A DNA stretch of 64,000 nt from Clitoria ternatea (GCA_037962975.1 CM075669.1:243855851-243919850); one strand, 5' to 3'. Positions 10,557 to 21,737 are shown, counted from the first letter of the stretch. Numbers and translations are program-made. The notes: generated from the sequence alone by a model not told the origin.

Positions 10557-13009
10557 CGTCCGGCTGAAGACGTTAAACTTAGCACTTATGGGGAGGTAAC
10601 CCCATGGTTCCATGGTAATCTTAAATTTCCTTTTCTTATTTGAACTTATGTGTTTTGTTTTTAAAAAAAAATTAAGAAAAAAATCTCTTTATTATTTCTT
10701 GGTTTCCTTCTGTGATTCATTTTGGGTTATTACATATTGACTCATCTTTGATGAACAATGATGTGTAATCCTATCTCAATTGCATGATTGATTATCTTTG
10801 TTCATGTTTCTCTTGTATTTTTTTTTCTATTTTGAATGCATGCATGTGATTCCTAGGACAAGTGCAAACAAATACAACCAAGTTTATGTGCAAAAGAGGG
10901 AGTTTAAATGCTTGAAAACAGTGGGATTTTTACCAGGGTCAAATGTAAAGAGGAATGATTTTTCTGGGGAAAAAACAGAGAAACCCACTGACCGTAGGAA
11001 TTTCCCACTGGCCGTGGGTTTCAAACAGGTCCAACGTGCAAATTTTAAACCCGAGGCAGCGAGACCCACTGGCCGTGTGTTTTTCCCATTGGCCGTGGGT
11101 TCTCCTACATGTGCAGTTCTCGCCTTTAAATTACACACACAGGCCGTGGGTTCTCCTACACTTGCACACTCTCTCATTTCTTCATACTACCTCTCCTAAC
11201 TTGAGAAAATGCTTAAACCCCACTCATTTTTCCATTAATTTCTTTCATTAATCACCAAATCTTCATCACCCCTCTCCATTTTTTTTCATCAAAGTAAGTT
11301 TCACTCTCCATTCACATCTTGGGGTTCTTTCTCTTAGTTTGGGGTGGTCTTCTACTTGCTATATTGGGTGATTTTTGATGAAATTGATCATGTAAAAGTG
11401 TTTATATATGTTCATATGTGTTTATTTTGATGAAAAATTCATGTGGGTATGCTATCAATTTCTTGTTTGGCTTTATCATGTTCATCATTATACATTGAAA
11501 CCCACATGCACTTTTTTCTTCATGATTGAGACTCCATGACACATAATGGACATTTATTGCATTATTATTCATGTGTGAAGTGTGATATGTGAAATTGGGA
11601 GACTTGGTGGTGCATGTTTCATGGATTTCTTAGTTCATGTTTATATAAGTTTCACTGTACATCGCTCTCCCTCTTCTGAACAGTGAGGACACTGCTCAAG
11701 TTTAGTTTGGGGTGGTAGGTATGAAACTTATTCTGAGCCTTTTGCAGTTTGTCATTTCACTTGATTTTGTTTGATTGCCTGTTGCATTTTCCTTTCGGTT
11801 TCATTTTATCATGTTAGGATGTAGTTTGCATGTATTCTGTTTTTAATGTGTTTTCATTTAGGACAACATAGCTAGTTTTCTAGTGATCATTGTTTTCGTA
11901 AATTGTTTCAGTTTGGATTGACGTAATTTCAGGGCCTTGTGGAATCCAAATAAAAAAAACAAATAATTTGTTATGATGATTGCTTGATTGTCTGGAGGTA
12001 CTATGCTTTATGATTCTGTGTTTTCTCTAACTAGGTCTATTTCACCCACCATGTATTTTGAGAGTTTTTGAGCCAAAATGGGGTAGTTTTTAAACATAAA
12101 TATTTAGAAAACCCCTGTTTTCTTCTATTTGAGTGTGTCATACATTTAAAGCGCTCTAGAACTTGGCTTGCGACCGACTCAAAATGGTTGATGATTACTT
12201 GTTATAGAATGAAAAAGGCAGTAGGTTTTTTTCTCTAGCCTCTGAATTTTGAAAGTTATAACATACAACTAGTTGCCCCTGTTGAGCTTAGACAGTTTGT
12301 TTATTGTTGAAATCCTTTGGTATTGGTTTGATAAAATACTGAGAAAATGACATAAATTCAAGGATGGCAGCTAGAATGAAAATGGCTAAGAGAAAACAAC
12401 TGGGTTTTAGTTGGGAAACAAAAATAAACAAGATGAATCTGTGTTTCCAACTAAAGAAAAATTGTTGGAAAAACAAAGAAAAGGATGAAAAGCAAAGTAA
12501 GAAAGGAGTCAAGTTTAAAATAGAAAACAACAAGGACTCCTTTGAGATTTTTTTTTTAAAAAAAAGTTTCTAGTCTGCCTTTCAAAAGTTAATTATTCTC
12601 AGTGTTCCATTGAGTGATAGCCCTTTGAATTTCCTTTTCCTTGATATCCATTCCCCAAACCCATGGCCCCATTACAACCAAATGAAAGACCTTTTGACTA
12701 TAACTAGTTTTCTAAATAACTATGGAGAGTAAGGTCGTTTGCCAAGCCTATGGTAGTGTCTTAAAATGCTATGATTTGAGTGATAATCATACACAAGCTT
12801 AAAATACTTAGAGAGAAATGAAAGGATGTGTGTCTATAGCCTAGTTTTGTGAACATGGCATGAATAATTATGTGGTTTCCTCTTGTGATAATCTTGCAAT
12901 CATATGTTGATAATTTTTCCAATTGGGTTCCTCAAGATATTCTGAATTCATAAATCTCTATTGATCATATTTGTGGCAATGATGATTGCTTGGGGACAAG
13001 CAACATTCT
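10557..13009 (+). other. Long 3' non-coding region of E1 copy B
   Basis: Counterpart of 4204-6604, nearly base for base. No pol domain can be read in any frame. It holds the palindrome cluster (10984-11150, with a 51-bp extra piece) and repeats of TTAGTTTGGGGTGG near 11335 and 11701. The open frames in it are A- or T-rich shadows. Confidence 0.75.
10984..11150. repeat. Palindrome cluster of E1B with 51-bp extra segment
   Basis: Words start at 10984, 11004, 11065 and 11085, as in copy A. A further half-word GGCCGTGGG lies at 11142 because of a 51-bp segment absent from copy A. The segment is bounded by direct repeats GGCCGTGGGTTCTCCTACA (11091 and 11142), so either copy B gained it or copy A lost it by slippage. 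Confidence 0.85.
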
Positions 13010-13023
13010 AGTTTGGGGTGTTT
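13010..13023 (+). promoter_or_regulatory. Polypurine tract of E1 copy B
   Basis: AGTTTGGGGTGTTT lies directly before the TGATAGG of the 3' LTR. It is identical to the copy at 6605-6618. Confidence 0.78.
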
Positions 13024-14443
13024 TGATAGGTGTTTTGTTTGCATGATTTTAGTGGCTTTTTATTTAGTTTTTCTAGGTCATTTGTGTTATCTTGTCCCTA
13101 ATTCCAAGTATTTTTTCTTTCATTCCGCATTTGTTACTCGGGTGTTTCAAGTTTTTATAGGAATAGCTTGTTTACAGGTACATACATTCCAAACGCGAAG
13201 CATTCGAGGAAGCATTGGATAAATGGAAGGGTTTCAAGCTATGAAAAAGCAGCAAAGTGAAGTCCAGAGAAACCCACTGGCAGTGGGTTTTTCCCACTGC
13301 CAGTGGATCTTGCTGCCATGTAGAGAAAATGTATATCTTGGGGTCCAGAAAAACCCACTGGCCGTGGGTTTTTCCCATTGGCCGTGGGTTCCTCTGTTTG
13401 AATGTTCAAAAATGTAAAAATTAGACCTCCAGTACGATCCACTGGCCGTGGGTTTTTCCCACTGCCAGTGGGTTTTTGCACGCACAGCAGTTTCCTTATT
13501 TTAGGGAGCAGTTTCTGGGGTTTTAGTGGACAGTTTTTGAAAGGCAAAACACACAGACATTTTTGGGTCGTTTTTGGAGAGAAAAAGAGAGAGTTTTCAC
13601 TGGGGATTATTGAAGAAATCAAGACCATAGGCGTTGAAGAACTTCCTTGGGCAGATTTCAGAAAGATTCATAAGCACAAGTGAGAGCTTTTGCTTTGTGT
13701 TCTTTGCTTTCTTCTTAGGTTTTCTCTTTCTCTGTAATTTCTAAATTTGATTCCATCAATGGGCTGTAGTGAATTGAGCATGTGTAGCTAAACGTTATCT
13801 TGGGATTAGGGTGTGACAATGCTTATGTATTGAACCTCTTTTGGATTTTTCTGTTTATTAATTCATTGCTTCTATTCAATTTCCATGAACGCGTAATGCT
13901 TTTGAATACCTAGAGATAGGATCAATTGAAATTAAACTCTAAGAGAATCGAAAGGTTAATTAGTTGTTTGAACGCATGAAATTGAACTTAGAATCATAGG
14001 TCACGAAAGTGGGTATGACAATTCGAGGTTTAATAGGATTTCACCGTTCTTAACAAGTTCACATAATAAATCGAACGCGGTTCTTTATTATTTAGGCACA
14101 TTAATGTTACTCTGAGAAGAGGGCTTAATTAAATTCGAAAATCCAACCTTAGAGCGTGAATTAATAAATAGCAAGGTCTTAGGAAAATTAAATACATAGT
14201 ATAATCATATACCAAATCCCAAGAGCTTCACCATCATTTGTTCTATTTCAATCTCAGAATTCATTTAGTTCTTTCAGATAGCATTTCTTCTTAACTTTTG
14301 CTTTTCTTAATCTTCTACATTACAATCCTAATTTCACAATTTTCTAGATAATTGAACAACTATGAAAACTTGTACTTGGGCACAATCTCTGTGGGACGAT
14401 AACTTTTTATTACGCGATACCTCGTGTACATGCGGGCCTATCA
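13024..14443 (+). repeat. 3' LTR of E1 copy B (1420 bp)
   Basis: Same ends and length as 6619-8038, with about 20 differences by eye. The TATA-like box reads TATGAAA here. It ends CTATCA at 14443 and is followed at once by E3 pol sequence. Confidence 0.92.
13273..13472. repeat. Three pairs of CCCAC...GTGGG palindromes in right E1 LTR
   Basis: Same arrangement as 6868-7067, with one base changed in one word (CCCATTGGCCGTGGG near 13375). Confidence 0.9.
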
Positions 14444-16389
14444 ACCCCCTGTGAATGTGAAAGGTATTAGAAGTTTTTTAGGACATGCTGGATTCTATAG
14501 AAGATTTATTCAAGATTTTTCAAAATTGCTAAACCTTTAACAAATCTTCTAAATAAAGATGTTGAATTCAAGTTTGATGAAGTATGTCTTAAAGCTTTTA
14601 ATACCTTAAAGAAAAATTGGTTTCTGCCCCTGTAATTGTTGTTCCTAATTGGAATTTACCCTTTGAACTTATGTGTGATGTAAGTGATTATGCTGTAGGA
14701 GCAGTTTTAGGTCAAAGATATGAAAACGTTTTTAGGGTTATACACTATGCTAGTAAAGTTTTAAATAAAAATCAAATAAATTATGCAACTACTGAAAAAG
14801 AATTACTAGCTATAGTGTATGTCTTGGAAAAATTTAGATCATACTTGATTGGATCAAAAATAATTATTTTCACTGATCATGTTGCAATCAAGTACCTTTT
14901 GACCAAAACTGATACTAAACCTCAGTTAATCCGATGGGTTTTACTCCTTCAAGAATATGATCTTGAAATCAAAGATAAAAAGGGTAGTGAAAATATGGTC
15001 GCTGACCATCTTTCCAAATTAATGAATGATGAGGTCACTACCAAAGAAAAAGACATCTTGGAAGAATTTCCTGATGAAAAACTTTTTAAAATAACAAAAT
15101 GGCTATGGTTTGCTGATATGGCCAATTTTAAAGCAGCAGGAATTCTTCCAAATGATCTAACTTGGCAACAAAGAAATTTTTTTTTCGAAGATTCAAAATA
15201 CTTTGTTTGGGATGACCCTCATCTATTTAAAATTGGTGTGGATAATTTGTTACGTCGTTGTGTATACGACTGGGAAAAGAAAGATGTGTTGTGGCATTGT
15301 CATAAGTCCCCTTATGGAGGACATTTTAATGGAGAAAGAACTGCTGCAAAAATTTTGCAATCAGGTTTGTATTGGCCCTCCATTTTTAAAGATTCTCGCT
15401 CATTTGTTCAAGCTTGTGATAACTGTCAAAGAACAGGTAATGTTAACAAAAGACAAGAAATGTCTCTTACTAACATTCAGGAGGTTGAGGTATTTGATTG
15501 TTGGGGTATTGATTTCATGGGACCTTTTCCTTATTCTTAATTCAATCAATACATTCTTTTGGTAGTTGATTATGTTTCAAAGTGGGTTGAAGCAATTGCT
15601 TCACCTAATGCTGACACCAAAACTGTAGTGAATTTCTTGAAGAAAAATATTTTCTGTAGGTTTGGAACACCAAGAACTTTGATCAGTGATGGAGGATCAT
15701 ATTTTTGTAACAAAGTTCTTCAGAAAGTGTTACAACATTATGGAGTGAGACATAAAGTGGCCACAACATATCATCCACAAACCAATGGACAGGCTGAGAT
15801 TTCAAATCGAGAAGTGAAAAGGATTTTCGAAAAGACTATGTCTTCTTCTAGAAAAGATTGGTCAGAAAAGCTTGATGATGCACTCTGGGCATACAGAACT
15901 GCATTTAAAACTCCAATTGGCCTTTATCCTTTTCAAATGGTCTATGGAAAAGCTTGTCATCTTCCAGTAGAGATGGAACATAAAGCATATTGGGCTTTAA
16001 AATTTCTCAATTTTGATCCAAATATAGTAACTGACAAAAGAAAGTTACAGTTATTTGAATTGGAAGAAATGAGAAATAATGCTTATGAGACATCTAGAAG
16101 TTACAAAAACAAGGTGAAAGCTTACCATGATAAGAAAATTAAAAATAGACATTTTATACCAGGTCAGCAAGTTTTATTGTTTAATTCAAGATTAAGACTG
16201 TTTCTTGGTAAATTAAAATCTAAATGGTTAGGTCCTTTTGTAATCAAGGAAGTTAAATCTTATGGAGCAGTTGAGATTGAAGATCCGACTTCCAAAAGAA
16301 GTTGGATGGTTAATGGACAGAGATTGAAACCATATCTGGGTGGTGAAATCAACAGACTCACTATCACTTGTTATTTAACTGATTTGTGA
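14444..16389 (+). pseudogene. pol of E3: RT end, RNase H, integrase
   Basis: The sequence begins with the conserved RT tail (NVKGIRSFLGHAGFYRRFI). Two one-base losses in A runs follow, one in the stretch before AAACCTTTAAC near 14530 and one before TTGGTTTCTGCC near 14617. From 14617 the frame is open: RNase H (MCDVSDYAVGAVLGQ, ATTEKELLAIVY, FTDHVAIKYLL), then the integrase zinc finger (HCHKSPYGGHF ... CDNCQRTG). A TAA follows at 15538-15540, and the core continues in the same frame with GIDFMGP, ISDGGSYF and NGQAEISNRE holding the D, D and E of the active site. A C-terminal domain (GPFVIKEVKSYGAVEI) ends at 16389. These enzymes would copy and integrate the element; this copy cannot because of three breaks and the lost 5' half. 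Confidence 0.88.
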
Positions 16390-17670
16390 TGTGCAGGATG
16401 TCTAGCTAGAGACTGTAAATCAAGCGCTCAATGGGAGGCAACCCATTATTTTCTTTTTTTAATTTAAGCTTATTTTTACATAAAAAAAGAGTTTTTTTTT
16501 CAAATTTTTAGATAGAAATTTAATTTTGAAAATAAAAAGGGTTTCAAAATTTTAAAAGAAAAGGTTTTTGAAAATTAAAATTTGAAATTTAAAAATCAAA
16601 ACCCCACGCGTAGCGTCCCATAGACGCGTAGCGAGGAGGTTAAAATTTCAACCTGACGCATAGCCTCCCACCCACGCGTAGCGTCAGGGCCCACGTTCAG
16701 CTTTTAAAACTGAACCAGAGAGGCCCAATCTTAGGTTTTAAAACCTAAAATTCCCTAACTGCCTCACTTTAGTTTTCGGAAACCTAATTTTCAAACCCTC
16801 TTTTTCTCTCAACCTTTCAATCTTCTTTGATTTCTCAATCACTCAAAGGATTCCAAGTAAGTTCTCTAAATCCTTTCCCTTTAGTTTAATTTCAATTTCA
16901 ATTTTTAGAATGCATGTGGTTAGGATTAGAATTAGAGAACCATTGGGAATTGATCGCTGTTAGAGTAAGGAAATTAATGGATTGAATGTGGTTTGGAGGG
17001 GTTGCTGTTGAGTAACCCCTATTTCTGTGTTTGAAACTGCGCACCTCACGCGTAGCGTCCCATTGACGCGTAGCGTGAGGCATGAACTGTAAGCCCATGC
17101 GTAGCGTGGGAAGAACAGAACTGACGCGTAGCGTCCCACCCACGCGTAGCGTCAGCCTCTATTCCTGAATTTTGTTTATTTTTTGTGTGTTATCTTCTGA
17201 TATTTATTTTCTGTTTTTAAGAAATTTGTTAGTATGCCTTTGTTTGTTATTTGTTTATTTTTCTGTTGAATTAATAAAAAATTTTATTTTGCATATTTGT
17301 TATACTTTCTTGCATAAAAATAAAAAATAAATTTGCATAATTTTGTAAAAATACATGTTTTATGATTTTGCATGTTTGTGAAATATATGCATGTTGATTT
17401 TTTGTGATAAATTGTAAAACTCCAAAAATATACATGATTAATTTTTCTTATAAATTACAAAAATTCAAAAATATGTTGTTTTTATATTGTTATGAATTTT
17501 GTGTGAATTTTGTATTATGTATAAATTTTTAATTTGTTTTTTTAGAAAATCCAAAAACATGTATGTTTAAAATTTGTGTAAATATTTTGTTATTGTGTAT
17601 GTATAAAATATAAAAACCAAAAATAATCGTTAAATGTTTGATATGTTTTTCAATATTATAACGTGTGTTT
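16390..17670 (+). other. Non-coding spacer between integrase and 3' ORF of E3
   Basis: AT-rich, with two clusters of ACGCGTAGCGTC words and no supported gene. The spacer may act as an intron or leader for the downstream ORF, because it ends at a good splice acceptor. Confidence 0.6.
16606..17154. repeat. GACGCGTAGCGTC palindrome clusters in E3 spacer
   Basis: Two clusters, 16606-16690 and 17047-17154, together carry about nine exact or near copies of ACGCGTAGCGT. They are mostly in pairs joined by CCCA or CCCACCC. It is the same word as in the E2 and E3 LTRs. Confidence 0.88.
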
Positions 17671-17685
17671 GATTTTTTTTTGCAG
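17671..17685 (+). other. Splice acceptor before E3 3' ORF
   Basis: GATTTTTTTTTGCAG lies immediately before ATG 17686. A pyrimidine run plus CAG abutting the start codon suggests the 3' ORF is expressed from a spliced subgenomic RNA, as proposed for other Athila elements. The donor was not identified. Confidence 0.55.
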
Positions 17686-18981
17686 ATGGCACCGAAGAAA
17701 TCCATCCCTACTATTGGTCCTAAAAGATAGAGAAGAACCACAGATACTGACACCACCTCTGAGGATCCAGATCTTCAGGGTGAGGAGGTGTTGGGACCTA
17801 GAGATCCCACCAGATTTCACACTGATACGAAATGGGCCCGGTTTTACCAAATAAAGGGCCAAAGACTCATCTGGGAGAGAATCTTGGATCTAAGTGCTGG
17901 GGACTATCCTGAGCTGCAGAATGAGGTCCAGAGGAGGAGATGGGGACCCCTGTTTTCCCTACCTACTGAGGGGGATCCTATCTTAGTGATGGAATTCTAT
18001 ACTAATGCCTACAGCACTCGTCAGGACGCGCCAGACATTGGACATCAGAGGACGAGCTGGGTTAGGGGCCGGCATATTGCTTATGACTGGGACACTATTA
18101 GTACCCTATTGGGTAACCCTTGGGAGCCTACTCCTGAGAGGGATATTTGTTTCTGGAAGGAACACAGAAACAAGATCGCGACTGAGGATGGTGATCTAGG
18201 ATACTTCCTAGATCAGGTTGCTCACATCTTGAGCAAGGATAGAATCTTCTTCAACCCGAGTAAGGTTGGGAGGACTCCATTTAACCTCCTCAAGACCCAG
18301 CTGACCCCTATAGCTCAGGCGTGGTCTCATCTCATGCTGCATAACATTACTCCTGTCACCCACCTTTCTTCTATCCTAGTTGATCGATGCTGCCTTCTTT
18401 ACTCCATTCTCCAGGGCCATGTTATTGATATTGCAGAGCTGATTTCTGAGCAAATTCACCTTTATGCCCTTGGGTATAAGGTGAACCGCCCTATCCTATT
18501 CCCTCTCATCATATCTGCCTTAATGAGGAGGCAGAGAGTTGTTATGCCATCACCTGAGTTCACTAGTTCTTCAGGGAGAGTCCCCAAAGTTCTAGTGAAC
18601 AGAGATTACTTCGTCCAGTAGTGTGAGCTTCCACCACTGGAGCAGGAGGCTCAACCCAGACAGAGGAGGAGGAGACCACCAGTTCAACCACCACCTGCTG
18701 ATATTGTCGCAGAGGGATTTGCCAGGATGACACTTGAGCATCAGCATATGATATAGATGATGGCTACCACACACAGAGCTTACATGCATCTTTATGATTC
18801 ATACTATCAGTACAGACTTCAGGGTGAGGGAGCACCATATGTTACACCAGCTAAGTTTGCAACCTATGTGGCTTGGCCTGGTGATCTGCCGACATACCCT
18901 GAGACTGGTGGACCGTCTGGAGCACATGCTGAGTCAGAGGGTGATATAGATGAGGAGGGAGATGATGAGATGGAGGACTGA
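17686..18981 (+). pseudogene. Extra 3' ORF of E3 (plant transposon-protein-like), three TAG stops
   Basis: One frame from ATG 17686 (MAPKKSIP) to TGA 18979-18981 (432 codons with stop) is broken only by TAG at 17728, 18619 and 18754. The central part (about codons 35-311) resembles the plant-specific 'putative plant transposon protein' family found downstream of integrase in Athila-like elements. Features are RFHTDTKWARFY, FYTNAYSTR, a VRGRHIAYDWDTISTLLGNPW motif, then LLKTQLTPIAQAWSHLMLHNI. The C terminus is acidic (EGDIDEEGDDEMED). I see no signal peptide or membrane segment, so I do not call it an envelope protein. Its function is unknown. All three stops are the same codon, which fits CAG decay; readthrough is a less likely reading. 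Confidence 0.75.
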
Positions 18982-20210
18982 TTGGTGTTATCTCATTTCT
19001 GTTACATACATTCTAGTTTACTTTTAGTTTTCTATTTACATTGGTATTTTTACTTTTTGGATATTATATTATAGTTTATTTTATGTGGCGTGTTTTATCT
19101 TTGCGTAAAATTTTGTCATGGTGTGTTTTTGCGTTTTTAATAAATAAATCAAATTTTTGAAAGTAAGATAATTTATACACTTAAAGTTTTTACACAATAA
19201 AACTAATTTTGTAAAATCAATTATTGATTCTTTTGTAACTTAGGAATTTTGATAAAATCAGTTACAATAAGTTTATTAACTATCAAGCTAAATTTCGATA
19301 ACCCGGTGAGCTGAGAGATCTTTTAAACACTTGAGGGTTTATTCGACATAACTTTATTTGAATTAATTTTACTTTAATCTTTGATTTGTGTTGTTGTACA
19401 GAGAATTCAAGAAAATGATCAAGGCATATTTTTGGTGAAAAGAAAACCTTGGGCCAAACAGCTTACCTTGGTAAAATTATTTTATCCCTTGAAAGCCAAT
19501 TTTGAGCATGAAAAATAAATTCTTTGGTACCCTTAACCTATATCACTTTTAACCATTCCCTATATTTGATTGATTAAAAGAGCAATTGAGCAAAATAAAA
19601 ATATTTTGAGTGTTCTTACAAAAAAATTGGGAGTAAGCAACTTGATTCTTTTCAAAGAAAAAGGAAATAATAATAAAATATGAAAAAGAAAAATCAAAAA
19701 TAGTGAAAAGAATCAAGTTGGGGGTATTTATTTTTCATCAATAAAAGAATTGAGACTTGGGCCAAGAGAAAGACTAAAAAAATGCACTTTTATGATTTCA
19801 AGCTTTTGAATTCCAAAGAAAAACCATCATTTCTTGTAGCCAAGCCTCATTACAACCTTTGAAAAGACCTTGTGATTTTTGAAAATATCTTTGTATGATC
19901 AACCATTGATTAGATGAAAATCAAAATTAAATTTGTTTGGTTTTATGATTGAAAGAGTGAAACAGGTTACCCTTGGCACAAAGATAAACACTTGTGAGGT
20001 AAGCCTAAATTTATGCTTGATTTGTTAATAAAATATTTTAAAGGATTTTATCAATAAACCTTTGTTACATAAGATTTCTATAAATTGATTATTTCAAAAT
20101 GGTAAATTGTGAAATTACTTTTTGTGGTAAATTCTCGGACTAACTCAAAAATTTGATTTCAATTTTTTATTTTTTATTTTTCTCTCTTGCTCGAGGACGA
20201 GCAATGTCTC
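18982..20210 (+). other. 3' non-coding region of E3
   Basis: AT-rich, with no supportable gene. It is followed by a polypurine-like tract and the LTR. It contains the phrase CTTGCTCGAGGACGAGCAATG (20187-20207), a near-perfect stem with CTCGTCC-type arms, just before the tract. Confidence 0.6.
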
Positions 20211-20224
20211 AAGTTGTGGGTATT
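20211..20224 (+). promoter_or_regulatory. Polypurine tract of E3
   Basis: AAGTTGTGGGTATT lies directly before the TGATAGTCC of the LTR. It is purine-rich but less pure than in E1. Confidence 0.6.
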
Positions 20225-20411
20225 TGATAGTCCTCAAATTTACAATAAAAATTTCTTAAAAATAATAAAAATTAGTTTAAATTGTTAGAAACTTAGGTTT
20301 TAAATTCAATAAATAGAAGTTGTTGGAAATAATCTGCCCTTGATCAATTTTCTCTAGTTTTGCAGTGAAAAAGTGAAGAATTTAAAGAGAAAATTGAAGA
20401 TTTGGAAAATC

Positions 20412-20709
20412 TGACGCGTAGCATCAACCCTACACGTAGCGTGGAGACTTTTGATGCTGATGCTACGCGTCACATCCACGCGTAGCGTCAGAGCTGTGTG
20501 GACTCCACAGCCAGCTTGGACAAGCACTCAGCTAGTGACCCATTATTGGCCACTCCACTCTGCATAAGTGTCCAAGCCGAACTGGGGGACAGATCCAAAT
20601 GGCAAAGCATGATTGAATAAATAATTCCTTAGTGGCCATTTCCAACTGCGTTTAATGGAGGCTGACTCAGGGAACTGACGCGTAGCATCAGGTTGACGCA
20701 TAGCGTCAG
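20412..20709. repeat. GACGC...GCGTC palindromes in E3 LTR
   Basis: Copies, some degenerate, lie at about 20412, 20432, 20462, 20477, 20676 and 20694, again as pairs. They are at positions homologous to the E2 cluster. Confidence 0.82.
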
Positions 20710-20722
20710 GACCCTTCCTCAG

Positions 20723-20736
20723 CCCTATAAATAGGG
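20723..20736 (+). promoter_or_regulatory. TATA box of E3 LTR
   Basis: CCCTATAAATAGGG, identical to the E2 box. It lies about 500 bases into the LTR. Confidence 0.75.
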
Positions 20737-21737
20737 CTATTTCCAACACTTCTAGGCATCCCATTCTGATCCATTCCCATTCTTCTCTTCTCTTATACAC
20801 TCGAGTTTGAGTGTTTCTTTTGTGAGTTTGTAGTTCTAGAATAGTTTTCTAGATACTTGAGAGTGTTGTGTAGTATTGTGATCATTGTATCGTGAAGTTT
20901 CAATCATCACCTTTGTAATGTCAATAACTGTAAGTGTTGTTTTTACTTTCACCATGTGTAACTAATCTGTTTATTTTGGAATTGGTGAACTAATCTATTG
21001 AGTATGATGTTATGAATTCGACCTTTGCATGTTTATAATTCAAGTCCACATTAGTATTTCAATCTTTTATTAATATGAACGTCAAACGGAAGAATGATTT
21101 TCATGTGTATTGAAACTTGTTTTATTAGTATGAATGTCAAACGGGAGAATGATTATTCATGCCTTATTAAAACTTGATTTAATAAAAGTAAAAGTTGGAA
21201 TACCCTTAATATACCAATTACTAGGGATAGAATTGGTAATTATTGTTGCCATAAGGCCAGGATTTAATGTAAGTTTTTACTGAGAAAGCTCACGAGGGAT
21301 CGGACTTTACGGTGAATTCTTAGAATTTATATCACGAGGGATCGGTTATAATGAATTTAAGCTGCAATGACATGAAAATTGATGATTAAATATGCATGTC
21401 TTGAGTTTCTTATTGTTATTCTAGATTAGGAATCCAATTTCCAACATAATTTGTCTATCTGTGTTTTATCTCAAGTATCTTGCCTATTCTAAAATTGCAA
21501 ATCAACTTCTTAGATAGATCATTATTCTCTTTTTACCACATGAACAACTCAATTATGCCATCTTGTAAATATTGTATAAATTGTATATAAATTATTCTTT
21601 TGTGTATAAGTTTTGATAAATTTATCATAGTAACTAGAAAATTACTGTAACTATTGGACTTTCAATCCCAGTGGAACGATATCTAAATTTTAAAAACTAC
21701 AAACGATTGGTGCGCTTACCAATTAATAGACCCAACA

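Larger units (their letters stand above)
6619..14443 (+). mobile_element. E1 copy B: complete non-autonomous gag-protease element
   Basis: It has two 1420-bp LTRs (6619-8038 and 13024-14443), a tRNA-Asp primer site (8045-8061), gag-protease (8208-10556), a 2.5-kb non-coding part and a polypurine tract (13010-13023). The layout resembles the GAG-only terminal-repeat class (TR-GAG) described in plants, but with protease kept. The right LTR abuts E3 pol at 14444, in the RT connection segment. The target duplication cannot be checked because the left border of the array is displaced outside the window. Confidence 0.9.
14444..21737 (+). mobile_element. E3: Athila-type Ty3/gypsy element, right part
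   Basis: It starts inside the RT connection segment, where E1 inserted, and runs through RNase H, integrase, a non-coding stretch with a splice acceptor, an extra 3' ORF, a polypurine tract and the 3' LTR. The left part (LTR, gag, RT) lies beyond the window. The right LTR end abuts a minus-strand copia RT at 21738, so E3 inserted into E5. The first five flanking bases (gtaaa) should recur at the hidden left border. Confidence 0.88.
20225..21737 (+). repeat. 3' LTR of E3 (1513 bp)
   Basis: It opens TGATAGTCCTCAAATTT and closes AGACCCAACA, with both ends matching the E2 LTR (705-2276, reversed). It contains a TATA box (20723-20736) and palindrome clusters. The open frame 20800-20543 (minus strand) is the homologue of 1553-1852 in the E2 LTR and reflects shared LTR DNA. 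Confidence 0.9.

Noticed and set aside
17686..18981. Envelope-like protein in the Athila element
   Set aside because: No signal peptide, no transmembrane segment and an acidic C terminus. The family resemblance is to a plant transposon protein.
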